Source of the DNA: Acidovorax sp. NCPPB 4044
Lineage (GTDB): Bacteria > Pseudomonadota > Gammaproteobacteria > Burkholderiales > Burkholderiaceae_C
Reading direction: 5' to 3'
DNA length: 64,000 nt
NCBI RefSeq assembly: GCF_028069655.1
Contig: NZ_JAMCOS010000001.1
Span: forward strand, 2,758,001-2,822,000
Positions within the stretch are counted from its first letter, which is position 1; each line of letters starts with the position of its first letter. The translations under genes and the position numbers were made by a program. Below the pieces are notes generated by a model. That model had not been told where the DNA came from. It did no database searches and worked only from the letters and a program-made list of their open reading frames with translations. This document shows, in pieces, positions 17,691 through 26,864 of the stretch.

Positions 17691-18497
17691 TCAGTGCGTG
17701 CCGCCCGGCTTCCAGGCCGGCACGCGCTTCTCGGCGAAGGCGCGCGCGCCTTCCTGCGCGGCCTCGTCCAGCATGTTCGTGGCCATGGCCTGGCCCGCCA
17801 GCTGGTAGGCCGCTTCCACGCCGAGTTCGCGCTGCTGGTAGAAAAGCGCCTTGCCCATGGCGACCGCGGCGCGCGGCTTGCCCAGGATGGAGCGCACGAG
17901 CGAATCGACCTCGGCATCGAGCGCCTCGGGCGCCGCCACGCGGTTCACGAGGCCCTGGGCCAGCGCCGTGCGCGCGTCGATGAAGTCGCCCGTCAGCAGC
18001 ATCTCCATGGCCTGCTTGGCCGGCACGTTGCGCACCAGCGGCACGCTGGGCGTGGCGCAGAAGAGCCCGTAATGGATGCCGCTGGTGGCGAAGCGCGCGC
18101 CCTCGGCCGCCACGGCGAGGTCGCACTGCGCGACGAGCTGGCAGCCCGCCGCCGTGGCGATGCCCTGCACGCGCGCGATCACCGGCACGGGCAGGCGCTG
18201 GATCGACAGCATCATGCGGCTGCACTGCGCGAAGAGCCGGCGGTACCACGCGCCGTCGGGGTGCGCGGCCATGTCCTTCAGGTCGTGGCCCGCGCAGAAG
18301 GCCTTGCCCTGCGCGGCCAGCACCACCACGCGGGCGCCCTCGTCCTGCGCTATGGCGTCCAGCGCCTGCTGCAACGCGGCCAGCATGCCGTCGCCCAGCG
18401 CATTGAGCCGCGCGGGATCGGCCAGCGTGAGGGTGACCACGCCGCGCCCGTCGCGGGCGGTGTCGAGCAGGGGGCCGGGGGCGGAAGGAGCGGTCAT
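17691..18497 (-). CDS. enoyl-CoA hydratase/isomerase-family protein, ECHDC3-like, lacking the usual catalytic glutamates
   Basis: 268-residue crotonase-fold protein. The CoA/oxyanion loop is intact (GKAFCAGHDLKDM). The two positions that carry catalytic Glu in classical enoyl-CoA hydratase look replaced: the first region reads AAGCQLVAQCDLA (Gln for Glu) and the second FATSGIHYGLFCATP. That pattern resembles the ECHDC3 branch, whose activity is unclear. It probably still binds CoA thioesters. Start ATG 18497. It sits directly after the deacetylase-family gene on the same strand (38 bases apart), so the two may be co-transcribed. Confidence 0.85.
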   Translation of the reverse strand: MTAPSAPGPLLDTARDGRGVVTLTLADPARLNALGDGMLAALQQALDAIAQDEGARVVVLAAQGKAFCAGHDLKDMAAHPDGAWYRRLFAQCSRMMLSIQRLPVPVIARVQGIATAAGCQLVAQCDLAVAAEGARFATSGIHYGLFCATPSVPLVRNVPAKQAMEMLLTGDFIDARTALAQGLVNRVAAPEALDAEVDSLVRSILGKPRAAVAMGKALFYQQRELGVEAAYQLAGQAMATNMLDEAAQEGARAFAEKRVPAWKPGGTH

Positions 18498-18535
18498 GGA
18501 CGGGAATGCGGTCACGAAAAGGAGGGGGTGGAGGG

Positions 18536-19492
18536 TCAGAGGTCGGCCAGCACGCGCACGTGGGCCTCCACGCTGCGCGCGAGGGCGTCCATCACGTAGC
18601 CGCCTTCGAGGCACGAGACGATGCGGCCCTTGGCATAGCGGCGCGCGATGTCCTTGATGCGCTGCGTGATCCACGCGTAGTCCTGCTCGGTCAGGCCGAG
18701 CTGGCCCATGTCGTCGTCGCGGTGGCCGTCGAAGCCGGCCGAGACGAAGACCATCTCGGGCTTGAAGGCCTCCAGCCGCGGGATCCAGAGCATCTCGATG
18801 AGCTCGCGGATGTCCATGCCGCGCGTGTACGCGGCCACGGGCACGTTGAGCATGTTGGGCGCCGGGTCCTGGTCGCCGCTGAAGGGGTAGAACGGGTGCT
18901 GGAAGATGCCCACCATGAGCGCGCGCGGGTCGCCCGAGAGGATGTCCTCGGTGCCGTTGCCGTGGTGCACGTCGAAGTCGATCACCGCCACGCGCTGGAG
19001 CTTGTAGCGCTGCAGCGCGTACTTGGCCGCGATGGCCACGTTGTTGAAGAAGCAAAAGCCCATGGCCTTGGAGCGCGTGGCGTGGTGGCCCGGCGGGCGC
19101 ACGCAGCAAAAGGCGTTCTCCAGCTCGCCGGCCATCACCGCATCGGTGGCGGCCAGCGCCGCGCCCGCCGCGCGCAGGGCGGCCGGCCAGGTGTGGGGGT
19201 TGATGGAGGTATCGGGATCGACCTGCGCATGCAGCGGGCCGCCGGCCAGGATCTCTTCGGCGAGGCGGTCGGAGAGGCCGCGCAGCGCGGCCACGTGCAG
19301 CCGGTCATGGGCCAGCTCGACATCGGCGAGCGAGGCCTCGGGCGCCTCGAAGCGTTCGAGCGCGTCGGCCACGCCCGTGGCCAGCAGGCGGTCTTCGATG
19401 GCATCCAGCCGCCCGGGGCATTCCGGGTGGCCCGGCCCCATCTCGTGCTTCCAGCAGTCGCGGTGCGTGAAATAGCCTGTCGAGCCCACCAT
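18536..19492 (-). CDS. histone deacetylase-family protein (class II, polyamine deacetylase-like)
   Basis: 318-residue zinc hydrolase of the arginase/deacetylase fold. In bacteria these remove acetyl groups from polyamines or other small amides. The active-site stretches are complete: CVRPPGHHATRSKAMGFCFFNN, VIDFDVHHGNGTEDIL with the zinc Asp and His, SAGFDGHRDDDMGQ with the second zinc Asp, and EGGYVMDAL. Start ATG 19492. Divergent from the MoxR gene, with about 42 bases between start codons. Confidence 0.9.
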   Translation of the reverse strand: MVGSTGYFTHRDCWKHEMGPGHPECPGRLDAIEDRLLATGVADALERFEAPEASLADVELAHDRLHVAALRGLSDRLAEEILAGGPLHAQVDPDTSINPHTWPAALRAAGAALAATDAVMAGELENAFCCVRPPGHHATRSKAMGFCFFNNVAIAAKYALQRYKLQRVAVIDFDVHHGNGTEDILSGDPRALMVGIFQHPFYPFSGDQDPAPNMLNVPVAAYTRGMDIRELIEMLWIPRLEAFKPEMVFVSAGFDGHRDDDMGQLGLTEQDYAWITQRIKDIARRYAKGRIVSCLEGGYVMDALARSVEAHVRVLADL

Positions 19493-19534
19493 GAATCCCT
19501 TGTCTCTGGTTTTTTTCGGATAACGTCGCATGCC

Positions 19535-20455
<921 letters not shown>

Positions 20456-20657
20456 TGCAACACCCTCCTGAGCGGCTGCGCCGCTTCCCGCCGCTCTCGC
20501 CGCGCTGCGCGCGGGCAGGGGAACGACGCCTGTGGCCCGGCGAAGCCGGTTCCACGGCATCTGCTGGCTGGGCCTGCTTCGCGGCCGTTCGACGGGGCGG
20601 GGCCGCGCCGGATGCGTGCGCTGCAGGCCGTGCGTGGCACAGGCGAAAGGGCCTGAG

Positions 20658-21695
20658 ATGAACACCTCCACCGCACCTTCCCCGGCTTCGCGCACATCGG
20701 CCCGCTTCAGCCCGCTGGCACCCCTGCGCCGACGCTTCCAGCGCTGGTGGCAGGCCCGCCTGGCGCGCACGGACACCACCGTGCTCACGCAGCGCAATGT
20801 CTACATCCTGCCCACGGGCGCTGGCTGGATGCTGGCGCTCACGCTGCTGGTGCTGCTGGTGGCGTCGATCAATTTCCAGCTCAACCTGGGCTACCTGCTC
20901 ACCTTCCTGCTGGCCGGCAGCGCGGTGGTGGGCATGCACGTGTGCCATGCCACGCTGCGCGGGCTGACGCTGCACCTGCTGCCGCCGGAGCCGCGCTTCC
21001 TGGGGCAGAGCGTGGTGTTCGACATCCAGCTCACCAGCGAGCGCGCCTCCGCGCGCCACGGCATCGCGCTGGCGGTGCACGGCGGCGGCAGCGACGGCGC
21101 CGGGACCACGCACTGGGCCTGGACCGACGTGCCCGCGCAGGGATCGGCCACGGTGCAGGTGGCGTTCCAGCCCGAGCGGCGCGGCCTGCACGACGTGCCG
21201 CTGCTCACCGCCGAGACGCGCTTTCCGCTGGGCACGTTCCGCGTGTGGACGCTCTGGCGCCCGGCCGCGCAGGTGCTGGTGTTTCCGCGCCCCGAGGTGC
21301 CGCCGCCGCCGCTGCCCGCGGGCGAGCCGCGCGGCGGCGGCGCGGGCAGCGCGCCGGCCCAGGGCATCGGCGAGTTCGACGGCGTGCGCGCGTACCGGCG
21401 CGGCGATCCGCTCAAGCTCGTGGTCTGGAAGAAGGCCGCCAAGTCGCTCGCCACCGGCACCGACGACCTGGTGAGCCGCGACGCCCAGCAGGCCCAGCGG
21501 CAGGAGCTGTGGCTCGACCCCGCCCTGGCCAGCCTGCCCGACCCGGAAGCCCGGCTCTCGCGCCTCACGTCCTGGGTGATCCAGGCCGAGCGGCTGGGCG
21601 TGGACTACGGCCTGCGCCTGCCCTCGGGCGAGATCGGCCAGGGCAGCGGCCCCGCGCACGAGCGGCGCTGCCTGGAGGCACTGGCGCTGTGCTGA
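20658..21695 (+). CDS. DUF58 domain protein
   Basis: 345 residues. A pair of membrane helices near residues 50-95 (TGAGWMLALTLLVLLVASIN, LGYLLTFLLAGSAVVGM) is followed by a soluble domain with the DUF58 hallmark GEFDGVRAYRRGDPLKLVVWKKAAKSLATGTDDLVSRD. DUF58 proteins are related to von Willebrand factor A-type domains and are encoded with MoxR. ATG 20658. The 202-base gap from moxR contains no other gene I can support. Confidence 0.9.
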   Translation: MNTSTAPSPASRTSARFSPLAPLRRRFQRWWQARLARTDTTVLTQRNVYILPTGAGWMLALTLLVLLVASINFQLNLGYLLTFLLAGSAVVGMHVCHATLRGLTLHLLPPEPRFLGQSVVFDIQLTSERASARHGIALAVHGGGSDGAGTTHWAWTDVPAQGSATVQVAFQPERRGLHDVPLLTAETRFPLGTFRVWTLWRPAAQVLVFPRPEVPPPPLPAGEPRGGGAGSAPAQGIGEFDGVRAYRRGDPLKLVVWKKAAKSLATGTDDLVSRDAQQAQRQELWLDPALASLPDPEARLSRLTSWVIQAERLGVDYGLRLPSGEIGQGSGPAHERRCLEALALC

Positions 21696-21746
21696 CACCC
21701 CGCCGCCCGCCCGCCGCATTGCTGGCCCTGCAGGCCCTGGAGGCCC

Positions 21747-21793
21747 CATGCCGCCGTATCCATTGCCTTTTCAGCTACATTTTTGATAGCAAA
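21747..21793 (-). repeat. dispersed repeat, copy 3 (diverged)
   Basis: Reverse-orientation copy: CATGCCGCCGTATCCATTG, then a changed middle and AGCTACATTTTTGATAGCAA as the arms. It lies between the DUF58 and transglutaminase genes, inside an otherwise conserved operon. Confidence 0.65.
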
Positions 21794-21864
21794 AAGGCAC
21801 CCTGCCCCACCGGCCCCGGCGCGGCGTTTCCGCCGCCGCCGGCCGCACTTTTCCGCCCCCTGCC

Positions 21865-23943
21865 ATGACCCCGCTGCGCCACACCCTCGCGAACCTGCCG
21901 CGCGAAACGCGCGACACGCTGTTCCTGCTGGCCACCGTGGGCTGGGTGGTGCTGCCGCTGGTCGCCCACATCCCCGTATGGACCAGCCTGCTCGCCGCGC
22001 TGCTGCTGGCCTGGCGCGGCACGCTCGCGCTGCGCGCGCAGCCGCTGCCCGGGCGCTGGAAGCTCGGCCTGCTGCTGGCGCTGTCGGTCGTGCTCACGCT
22101 GGCCTCGCACCGCACCATCGTCGGGCGCGACGCGGGGGTGACGCTCATCGTGCTGCTGCTCGCGCTCAAGACGCTGGAGCTGCGCGCGCGGCGCGACGCG
22201 ATGGTGATCTTCTTCCTGGGCTTCTTCACGATGCTCAGCAACTTCTTCTTCTCGCAGTCGCTCGCCACCGCGGCGGCGATGCTGGTCGCGCTGCTGGGCC
22301 TGCTGGCGGCGCTGGTCAACGCGCACATGCCCGTGGGGCGGCCGCCGCTCTCCGAATCGCTGCGGCTCGCGGGCCGCATGGCGCTGCTGGGCGCGCCGGT
22401 GATGCTGGCGCTGTTCGTGCTGTTCCCGCGCATGGCGCCGCTCTGGGGCATGCCGAACGACAACCCCTCGGGGCGCAGCGGGCTGTCCGGCAAGATGGTC
22501 GTGGGCAACGTGGCCTCGCTGGCGCTGGACGACGGCATCGCGCTGCGCGTGCGCTTCGACACGCCGGGGGGCGCGCCGCCGCCGCAGAGCGCGCTGTATT
22601 TCCGCGGGCCGGTGCTCTCGGCCTTCGACGGGCGCGAGTGGTTCGCGTTCGGCCAGCCCGGCGCGCCGGCCACGGCCTGGCGGCCGCCCACGGCGCCCGC
22701 GCTGGAAGTGCGCGGCGAGCCGCTGCGCTACGAGGTCACGCTGGAGGCGCTGCGCCTGCCCTGGCTGCTGACGCTCGACGCCGCGCCCGAGTCGCCCGAG
22801 CTGCCGCCCGGCCTGCGCGCGGGCATGGCGCCCGAGCTGTCCTGGATCGCGAACCGCCCGATCAACGAAGTGCTGCGCTACCGCGCCGTGAGCTACCCCG
22901 ACTTCACGCACGGCCCGCAGCAGAACACCCAGCGGCTGCGCCCCTACCTGGAGCTGCCCGAGGGGTTCGACCCGCGCACGCGCGAGCTGGCCCGCCAGTT
23001 GCAGACCGACCCGGCCGTGGCCGCGGGCGGCGCCCCCGCCTTCGTGCAGGCCGCGCTGGAGCGCCTGCGCACGGGCGGCTATGCCTACACGCTGGAGCCG
23101 GGCGTGTACGGCCAGCACACGGCCGACGCCTTCTGGTTCGAGCAGAAGGCCGGCTTCTGCGAGCACATCGCCTCGGCCTTCGCGGTGCTGCTGCGCGCGG
23201 CGGGCATTCCGGTGCGCATCGTCACGGGTTACCAGGGCGGCGAGATGAACGGCATCGACGGCTACTGGACCCTGCGGCAGGCCGATGCGCACGCCTGGAC
23301 CGAGGTCTGGCTGGAGGGCCGCGGCTGGGTGCGCGTGGACCCGACCGGCGCCGTGGCGCCCGCGCGCATCGGGGCGCTGCAGCGGCTGCAGGTGCCGCGT
23401 GGCGTCTTCGGCAACGCCGTGGACACCGTCATCGGCCCCGGCTTCATCGCCCGGGCCCGCGCCGTGTGGGAGGCCGTGAACAACCGCTGGAACCAGTGGG
23501 TGCTGAACTACACGCAGAGCCAGCAGCTCGACCTGCTCAAGTCGCTGGGCATCGAATCGCCGAGCTGGCAGGACCTGGCGCGCGGACTGGGTGGCCTCGC
23601 CGCGCTGGCCGCGCTGGGCGGCGTGGCCTGGAGCCTCTGGGAGCGCCGCCGGCACGACCCCTGGCTGCGCCTGCTGGACCGCGCGCGGCGCCGGCTCGCG
23701 CGCGCCGGCCTGCCCCTGCCCGACCACCTGCCGCCACGCGCCATGGCGCAGCGCGTGCGCGACCACTTCGGCGAGCCCGCCGCCGCGCCCGCGGCCGCCT
23801 GGCTGCTTCGCCTGGAACAGGCCCGCTACGCCCCCCGCCCCGCCGTGGCGCTGGCCGAACTGCAGCGCGAGCTGCGCGGCCTGCGCTGGCCCACGCCGAA
23901 CGCCCCGGGCGCGCCGGGCGCCGCCCAGCCCGCCGACGCGTGA
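21865..23943 (+). CDS. TgpA-type membrane transglutaminase-like protease
   Basis: 692 residues, third gene of the MoxR-DUF58-transglutaminase cluster. Five or six membrane helices in the first 185 residues are followed by a periplasmic region. The transglutaminase core has Cys in FWFEQKAGFCEHIASAFAVLLRAAGIPVRIVTGYQGGE, His in DAHAWTEVWLEGRGWVRVDPTGAVAP, and Asp in the same segment. A C-terminal helix near residue 575 (GGLAALAALGGVAWSL) precedes a cytoplasmic tail. Probably a periplasmic peptidase or crosslinking enzyme linked to the cell envelope. ATG 21865. Confidence 0.92.
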   Translation: MTPLRHTLANLPRETRDTLFLLATVGWVVLPLVAHIPVWTSLLAALLLAWRGTLALRAQPLPGRWKLGLLLALSVVLTLASHRTIVGRDAGVTLIVLLLALKTLELRARRDAMVIFFLGFFTMLSNFFFSQSLATAAAMLVALLGLLAALVNAHMPVGRPPLSESLRLAGRMALLGAPVMLALFVLFPRMAPLWGMPNDNPSGRSGLSGKMVVGNVASLALDDGIALRVRFDTPGGAPPPQSALYFRGPVLSAFDGREWFAFGQPGAPATAWRPPTAPALEVRGEPLRYEVTLEALRLPWLLTLDAAPESPELPPGLRAGMAPELSWIANRPINEVLRYRAVSYPDFTHGPQQNTQRLRPYLELPEGFDPRTRELARQLQTDPAVAAGGAPAFVQAALERLRTGGYAYTLEPGVYGQHTADAFWFEQKAGFCEHIASAFAVLLRAAGIPVRIVTGYQGGEMNGIDGYWTLRQADAHAWTEVWLEGRGWVRVDPTGAVAPARIGALQRLQVPRGVFGNAVDTVIGPGFIARARAVWEAVNNRWNQWVLNYTQSQQLDLLKSLGIESPSWQDLARGLGGLAALAALGGVAWSLWERRRHDPWLRLLDRARRRLARAGLPLPDHLPPRAMAQRVRDHFGEPAAAPAAAWLLRLEQARYAPRPAVALAELQRELRGLRWPTPNAPGAPGAAQPADA

Positions 23944-24042
23944 CCGGACGGATTCGACCCACCCCTGAATGAACGGCGCACCGCCTTGCCTGCCCTGCAC
24001 CCCTCCCACCCCCGTCCCTCCCGCCGCACCGCTGCCGCCCGC

Positions 24043-25113
24043 GTGCCTTCCGCCGCCCGAATCGCTATATTTTTAATAGCAATCTTTTCAATGAATCCGG
24101 CGGCATGGGCGCAAAAACCCTCCAAGAAAGCCGCCTCGGCAGCGCCGGCGCCCGAGGTGCTCTACGCGCAGCGCCCGGAGGCCCTGCGCTTCGCCGACGA
24201 CCTCGCCGAGCGCCGGGGCCTGGACCCCGAATGGGTGCGCCAAGCCATCGGGCAGGCGCGCTTCCTGCCACAGGTGCCCCGCCTCATGCTGCCGGCGCCG
24301 CGCGGCACCGCCAAGAACTGGGCGGCCTACCGCTCGCGCTTCGTCGAGCCCGTGCGCATCCGCGCGGGCGTGCGCTTCTGGAACGACAACGCCGACACCC
24401 TGGCCCGCGCCGAGCGCGAATACGGCGTGCCCGCCGAGATGATCGTCGGCATCCTCGGCGTGGAGACCATCTATGGCCAGCAGATGGGCAACTTCCGCGT
24501 GATGGACGCGCTCGCCACCCTGGCCTTCGACTTCCCCGCCGCCCACCCGCGGGCGCGCGAGCGGCAGGCCTACTTCCAGGGCGAGCTGGAGCAGTTCCTG
24601 AGCCTGGCCGACCGCACGGGCATCGACCCCTTCGCGCCGCGCGGCAGCTACGCGGGCGCCATGGGCCTGGGCCAGTTCATGCCCACCAGCTGGACGCGCT
24701 GGGCCGTGGACTTCGACGGCGACGGCCGCATCGATCTCTTCAAGAGCACCGCCGACGCGATCGGCTCGGTCGCCAACTACTTCAAGGCCCACGGCTGGGT
24801 GACCGGCCTGCCCACGCACTACCCCGTGGCCTTCGACGAATCGCAGCTGCGCCTGCCCGAGCTGCTCGCGCCGGACATCCTGCCCAGCTTCACGGCGGAT
24901 GAGATGGCCGCGCGCGGCGTGCGCCTGCTCGCGCCCGACGGCGCCGGGGCCGCGGCGGGCCCGCTCGCGCTGATCGAGCTGCAGAACGGCGGCGCGCCCG
25001 CCAGCTACGTGGCCGGCACGCAGAACTTCTACGTGGTGACGCGCTACAACTGGTCGAGCTACTACGCCATGGCGGTGATCGACCTGGGCCGGGAAGTGGC
25101 CGCCGCACGCTAG
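24043..25113 (+). CDS. mltB: lytic murein transglycosylase B
   Basis: About 356 residues, periplasmic lytic transglycosylase that cleaves peptidoglycan glycan strands. The catalytic Glu lies in MIVGILGVETIYGQQMGNFRV, and family stretches include AMGLGQFMPTSWTRWAVDFDGDGRIDLF and SVANYFKAHGW. The frame is open to TTG 23986, but GTG 24043 gives a clean signal peptide ending near AAWAQ. Neither start has a clear ribosome binding site. Most of the signal peptide (AIFLIAIFSMNPAAW) is encoded by a copy of the dispersed repeat, so the 5' end may have been rebuilt by repeat insertion. The start is uncertain, the family assignment is firm. Confidence 0.9.
   Translation: MPSAARIAIFLIAIFSMNPAAWAQKPSKKAASAAPAPEVLYAQRPEALRFADDLAERRGLDPEWVRQAIGQARFLPQVPRLMLPAPRGTAKNWAAYRSRFVEPVRIRAGVRFWNDNADTLARAEREYGVPAEMIVGILGVETIYGQQMGNFRVMDALATLAFDFPAAHPRARERQAYFQGELEQFLSLADRTGIDPFAPRGSYAGAMGLGQFMPTSWTRWAVDFDGDGRIDLFKSTADAIGSVANYFKAHGWVTGLPTHYPVAFDESQLRLPELLAPDILPSFTADEMAARGVRLLAPDGAGAAAGPLALIELQNGGAPASYVAGTQNFYVVTRYNWSSYYAMAVIDLGREVAAAR
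24064..24107 (+). repeat. dispersed repeat, copy 4, inside mltB
   Basis: GCTATATTTTTAATAGCAA followed by a tail with TTCAATGAATCCGGCGGCAT. This is the only copy that overlaps a coding sequence, and it is read in frame as the hydrophobic part of the MltB signal peptide. Confidence 0.85.
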
Positions 25114-25159
25114 GCCGGCGCTGCGCGGCGGGCTGCGCGCCCGGCCCCCCGGCACTTTC

Positions 25160-25173
25160 TTGACATCCATCAA
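25160..25173. promoter_or_regulatory. FNR/Dnr-type box upstream of the NnrS operon
   Basis: TTGACATCCATCAA matches the FNR/Dnr consensus TTGAT-N4-ATCAA at all but one position. A TAGAAT -10-like hexamer lies at 25216-25221, which would put the box near -61, a usual activator position. It fits control by low oxygen or nitric oxide. Confidence 0.65.
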
Positions 25174-25286
25174 CCTTGCGCCGCGCCGCGGGCGGCCACC
25201 CCGGCCATCGCGGCCTAGAATTGATTCACTTCCCATGAATCTTCAAGGCCGGCTGCCGCAGCGGGCCGCCCTCCCCAAGGACCGCG

Positions 25287-25637
25287 ATGCCCGCCGCCGA
25301 TGCTCCCCTGACCGTTCCGTACCCCTATGACGGCCCGGACGCGCTGCGCGCCGGCATCTTCCAGGCGCTGGACCGCGTCGTCGATCCGGAGCTGGCGCTG
25401 TCCATCGTGGACGTGGGTCTCGTCTACGGCGTGGCCGTCACGCCGAAACGGCTGCACGTGCGCATGACCATGACCTCGGCCGCGTGCCCGGTGGCGGACG
25501 TGATCCTGGACGCCGCGGAAGACGCGCTCGACGCCATCGCGCCGCGCGGCATGGAGATCGCGCTGGATCTGGTCTGGGAGCCCGCCTGGACGCCCGGGCG
25601 CCTGAGCCGCGCGGCCCGCGTGTTCATGGGCTGGTAG
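25287..25637 (+). CDS. MIP18/DUF59-family metal-sulfur cluster assembly protein
   Basis: 116 residues, single DUF59 domain. VVDPELALSIVDVGLVYGVAV and the loop TSAACPVADVI with its Cys are typical of the SufT/PaaD-like group that helps load Fe-S clusters. First gene behind the FNR/Dnr-type box, followed by two NnrS-type genes, so it may repair or load Fe-S centres under nitrosative stress. Confidence 0.85.
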   Translation: MPAADAPLTVPYPYDGPDALRAGIFQALDRVVDPELALSIVDVGLVYGVAVTPKRLHVRMTMTSAACPVADVILDAAEDALDAIAPRGMEIALDLVWEPAWTPGRLSRAARVFMGW

Positions 25638-25670
25638 GCAGACCTCCGCAACACGATCGACCGAGCCGCC

Positions 25671-26864
25671 ATGGACCGCCCGCCACGCCCCACCCCGGCC
25701 GCCCTGCCGTTGCGGGCGGTGCTGGCGCCAGGCATTGCCGCGGTGCTGGCCGCCGCACTGGCCGCGGGCCTCGTGGGCGGGCTGGTGCGCGCGGGCGTGC
25801 CGCTGCCCGCGGGCTGGGCGGGTGCCTGGCTGGGCCCGGCGGCCGCGGGCCATGCCTTCCTGATGGTCGGCGCGGTGATGGGCACGGTCATCGGGCTGGA
25901 GCGCGCCGTGGCGCTGCGCCGCCGTGCGGGTTTCGCGGCGCCGCTCGCCTCCGCCCTGGCCGGGGCCGCGTGGCTGGCCGGCGCGCCGCGCACGGCGGGC
26001 GCCCTGGCGGTGCTGGGCGCGTTGGCCTTCGTGGCGGTGAACGGGGCCGTGGCGCGCCGCCAGCGCGCACCGCACACCGCGCTGCTCTGCGTCGCCGCCG
26101 TGGCCGGCGCGCTCGGCCACCTGGCCTGGGCGGCGGGGGCGGGCGCGGCGCGCGTGGTGCCGTGGTGGCTCGCCTTCCTCGTGGTCACCATCGCGGCCGA
26201 GCGCCTGGAGATGACCCGCCTCATGCGCCGCCGCCGCGGGGCCCTGGCCAGCCTCTGCGCCACGCTCGCGCTGCTGTGCGGCGGCGCCGCGCTGTCCACG
26301 GCCGGGCTGCCGCGCGCGGGCGGCCTGCTCTACGGCGCCGCGCTGCTGGCCCTGGCGGCCTGGCTGCTGGCCTTCGACATCGCGCGGCGCACGGTGCGTG
26401 CGCCCGGCCTGCCGCGCTACATGGCGCTGTGCCTGCTTTCGGGCTACGCCTGGCTCGGCGTGGCCGGCGCCGCATGGATGGCCACCGCGCTGGGCGTGGC
26501 CGCGCTGCGCGACGTCGCCCTGCATGCGCTGGCGCTGGGGTTCATCGCCAGCATGGCGTTCGGCCACGCGCCCGTGGTGGTGCCCGCGCTCACGCGGCTG
26601 CGGCTGCGCTTCGGGCCGGCCCACTATCTGCCACTGGCCGCGCTGCACGGCACGCTGCTGCTGCGCTGCGCGGCCGGCCCGTGGGATGCCGCGGCGCGCA
26701 GCGCGGGCGCCCTCGGCAACGCCGCCGCGCTGCTGCTCTTCGCCGCCACGCTGGCGGCCTCGGTGCGCCCTGCGGGGCGCCGCTCGCCACGCGCCGCCTC
26801 CGGCACGCCCCATCGCACTCCCACGGCCCGCTCCGACCATGACCACCCCGCTCTTCCAGATTGA
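25671..26864 (+). CDS. polytopic membrane protein, NnrS-related
   Basis: 397 residues, almost entirely hydrophobic with about twelve helices. The motif GHAFLMVGAVMGTVIGLERAVAL and conserved His residues (LHALALGFIASMAFGHAPVVVPAL) resemble heme/copper-binding NnrS-type proteins. Its 3' end overlaps the start of nnrS by 26 bases, which implies one operon. Likely role is in the response to nitric oxide. The sub-family is less certain than for the next gene. Confidence 0.75.
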   Translation: MDRPPRPTPAALPLRAVLAPGIAAVLAAALAAGLVGGLVRAGVPLPAGWAGAWLGPAAAGHAFLMVGAVMGTVIGLERAVALRRRAGFAAPLASALAGAAWLAGAPRTAGALAVLGALAFVAVNGAVARRQRAPHTALLCVAAVAGALGHLAWAAGAGAARVVPWWLAFLVVTIAAERLEMTRLMRRRRGALASLCATLALLCGGAALSTAGLPRAGGLLYGAALLALAAWLLAFDIARRTVRAPGLPRYMALCLLSGYAWLGVAGAAWMATALGVAALRDVALHALALGFIASMAFGHAPVVVPALTRLRLRFGPAHYLPLAALHGTLLLRCAAGPWDAAARSAGALGNAAALLLFAATLAASVRPAGRRSPRAASGTPHRTPTARSDHDHPALPD

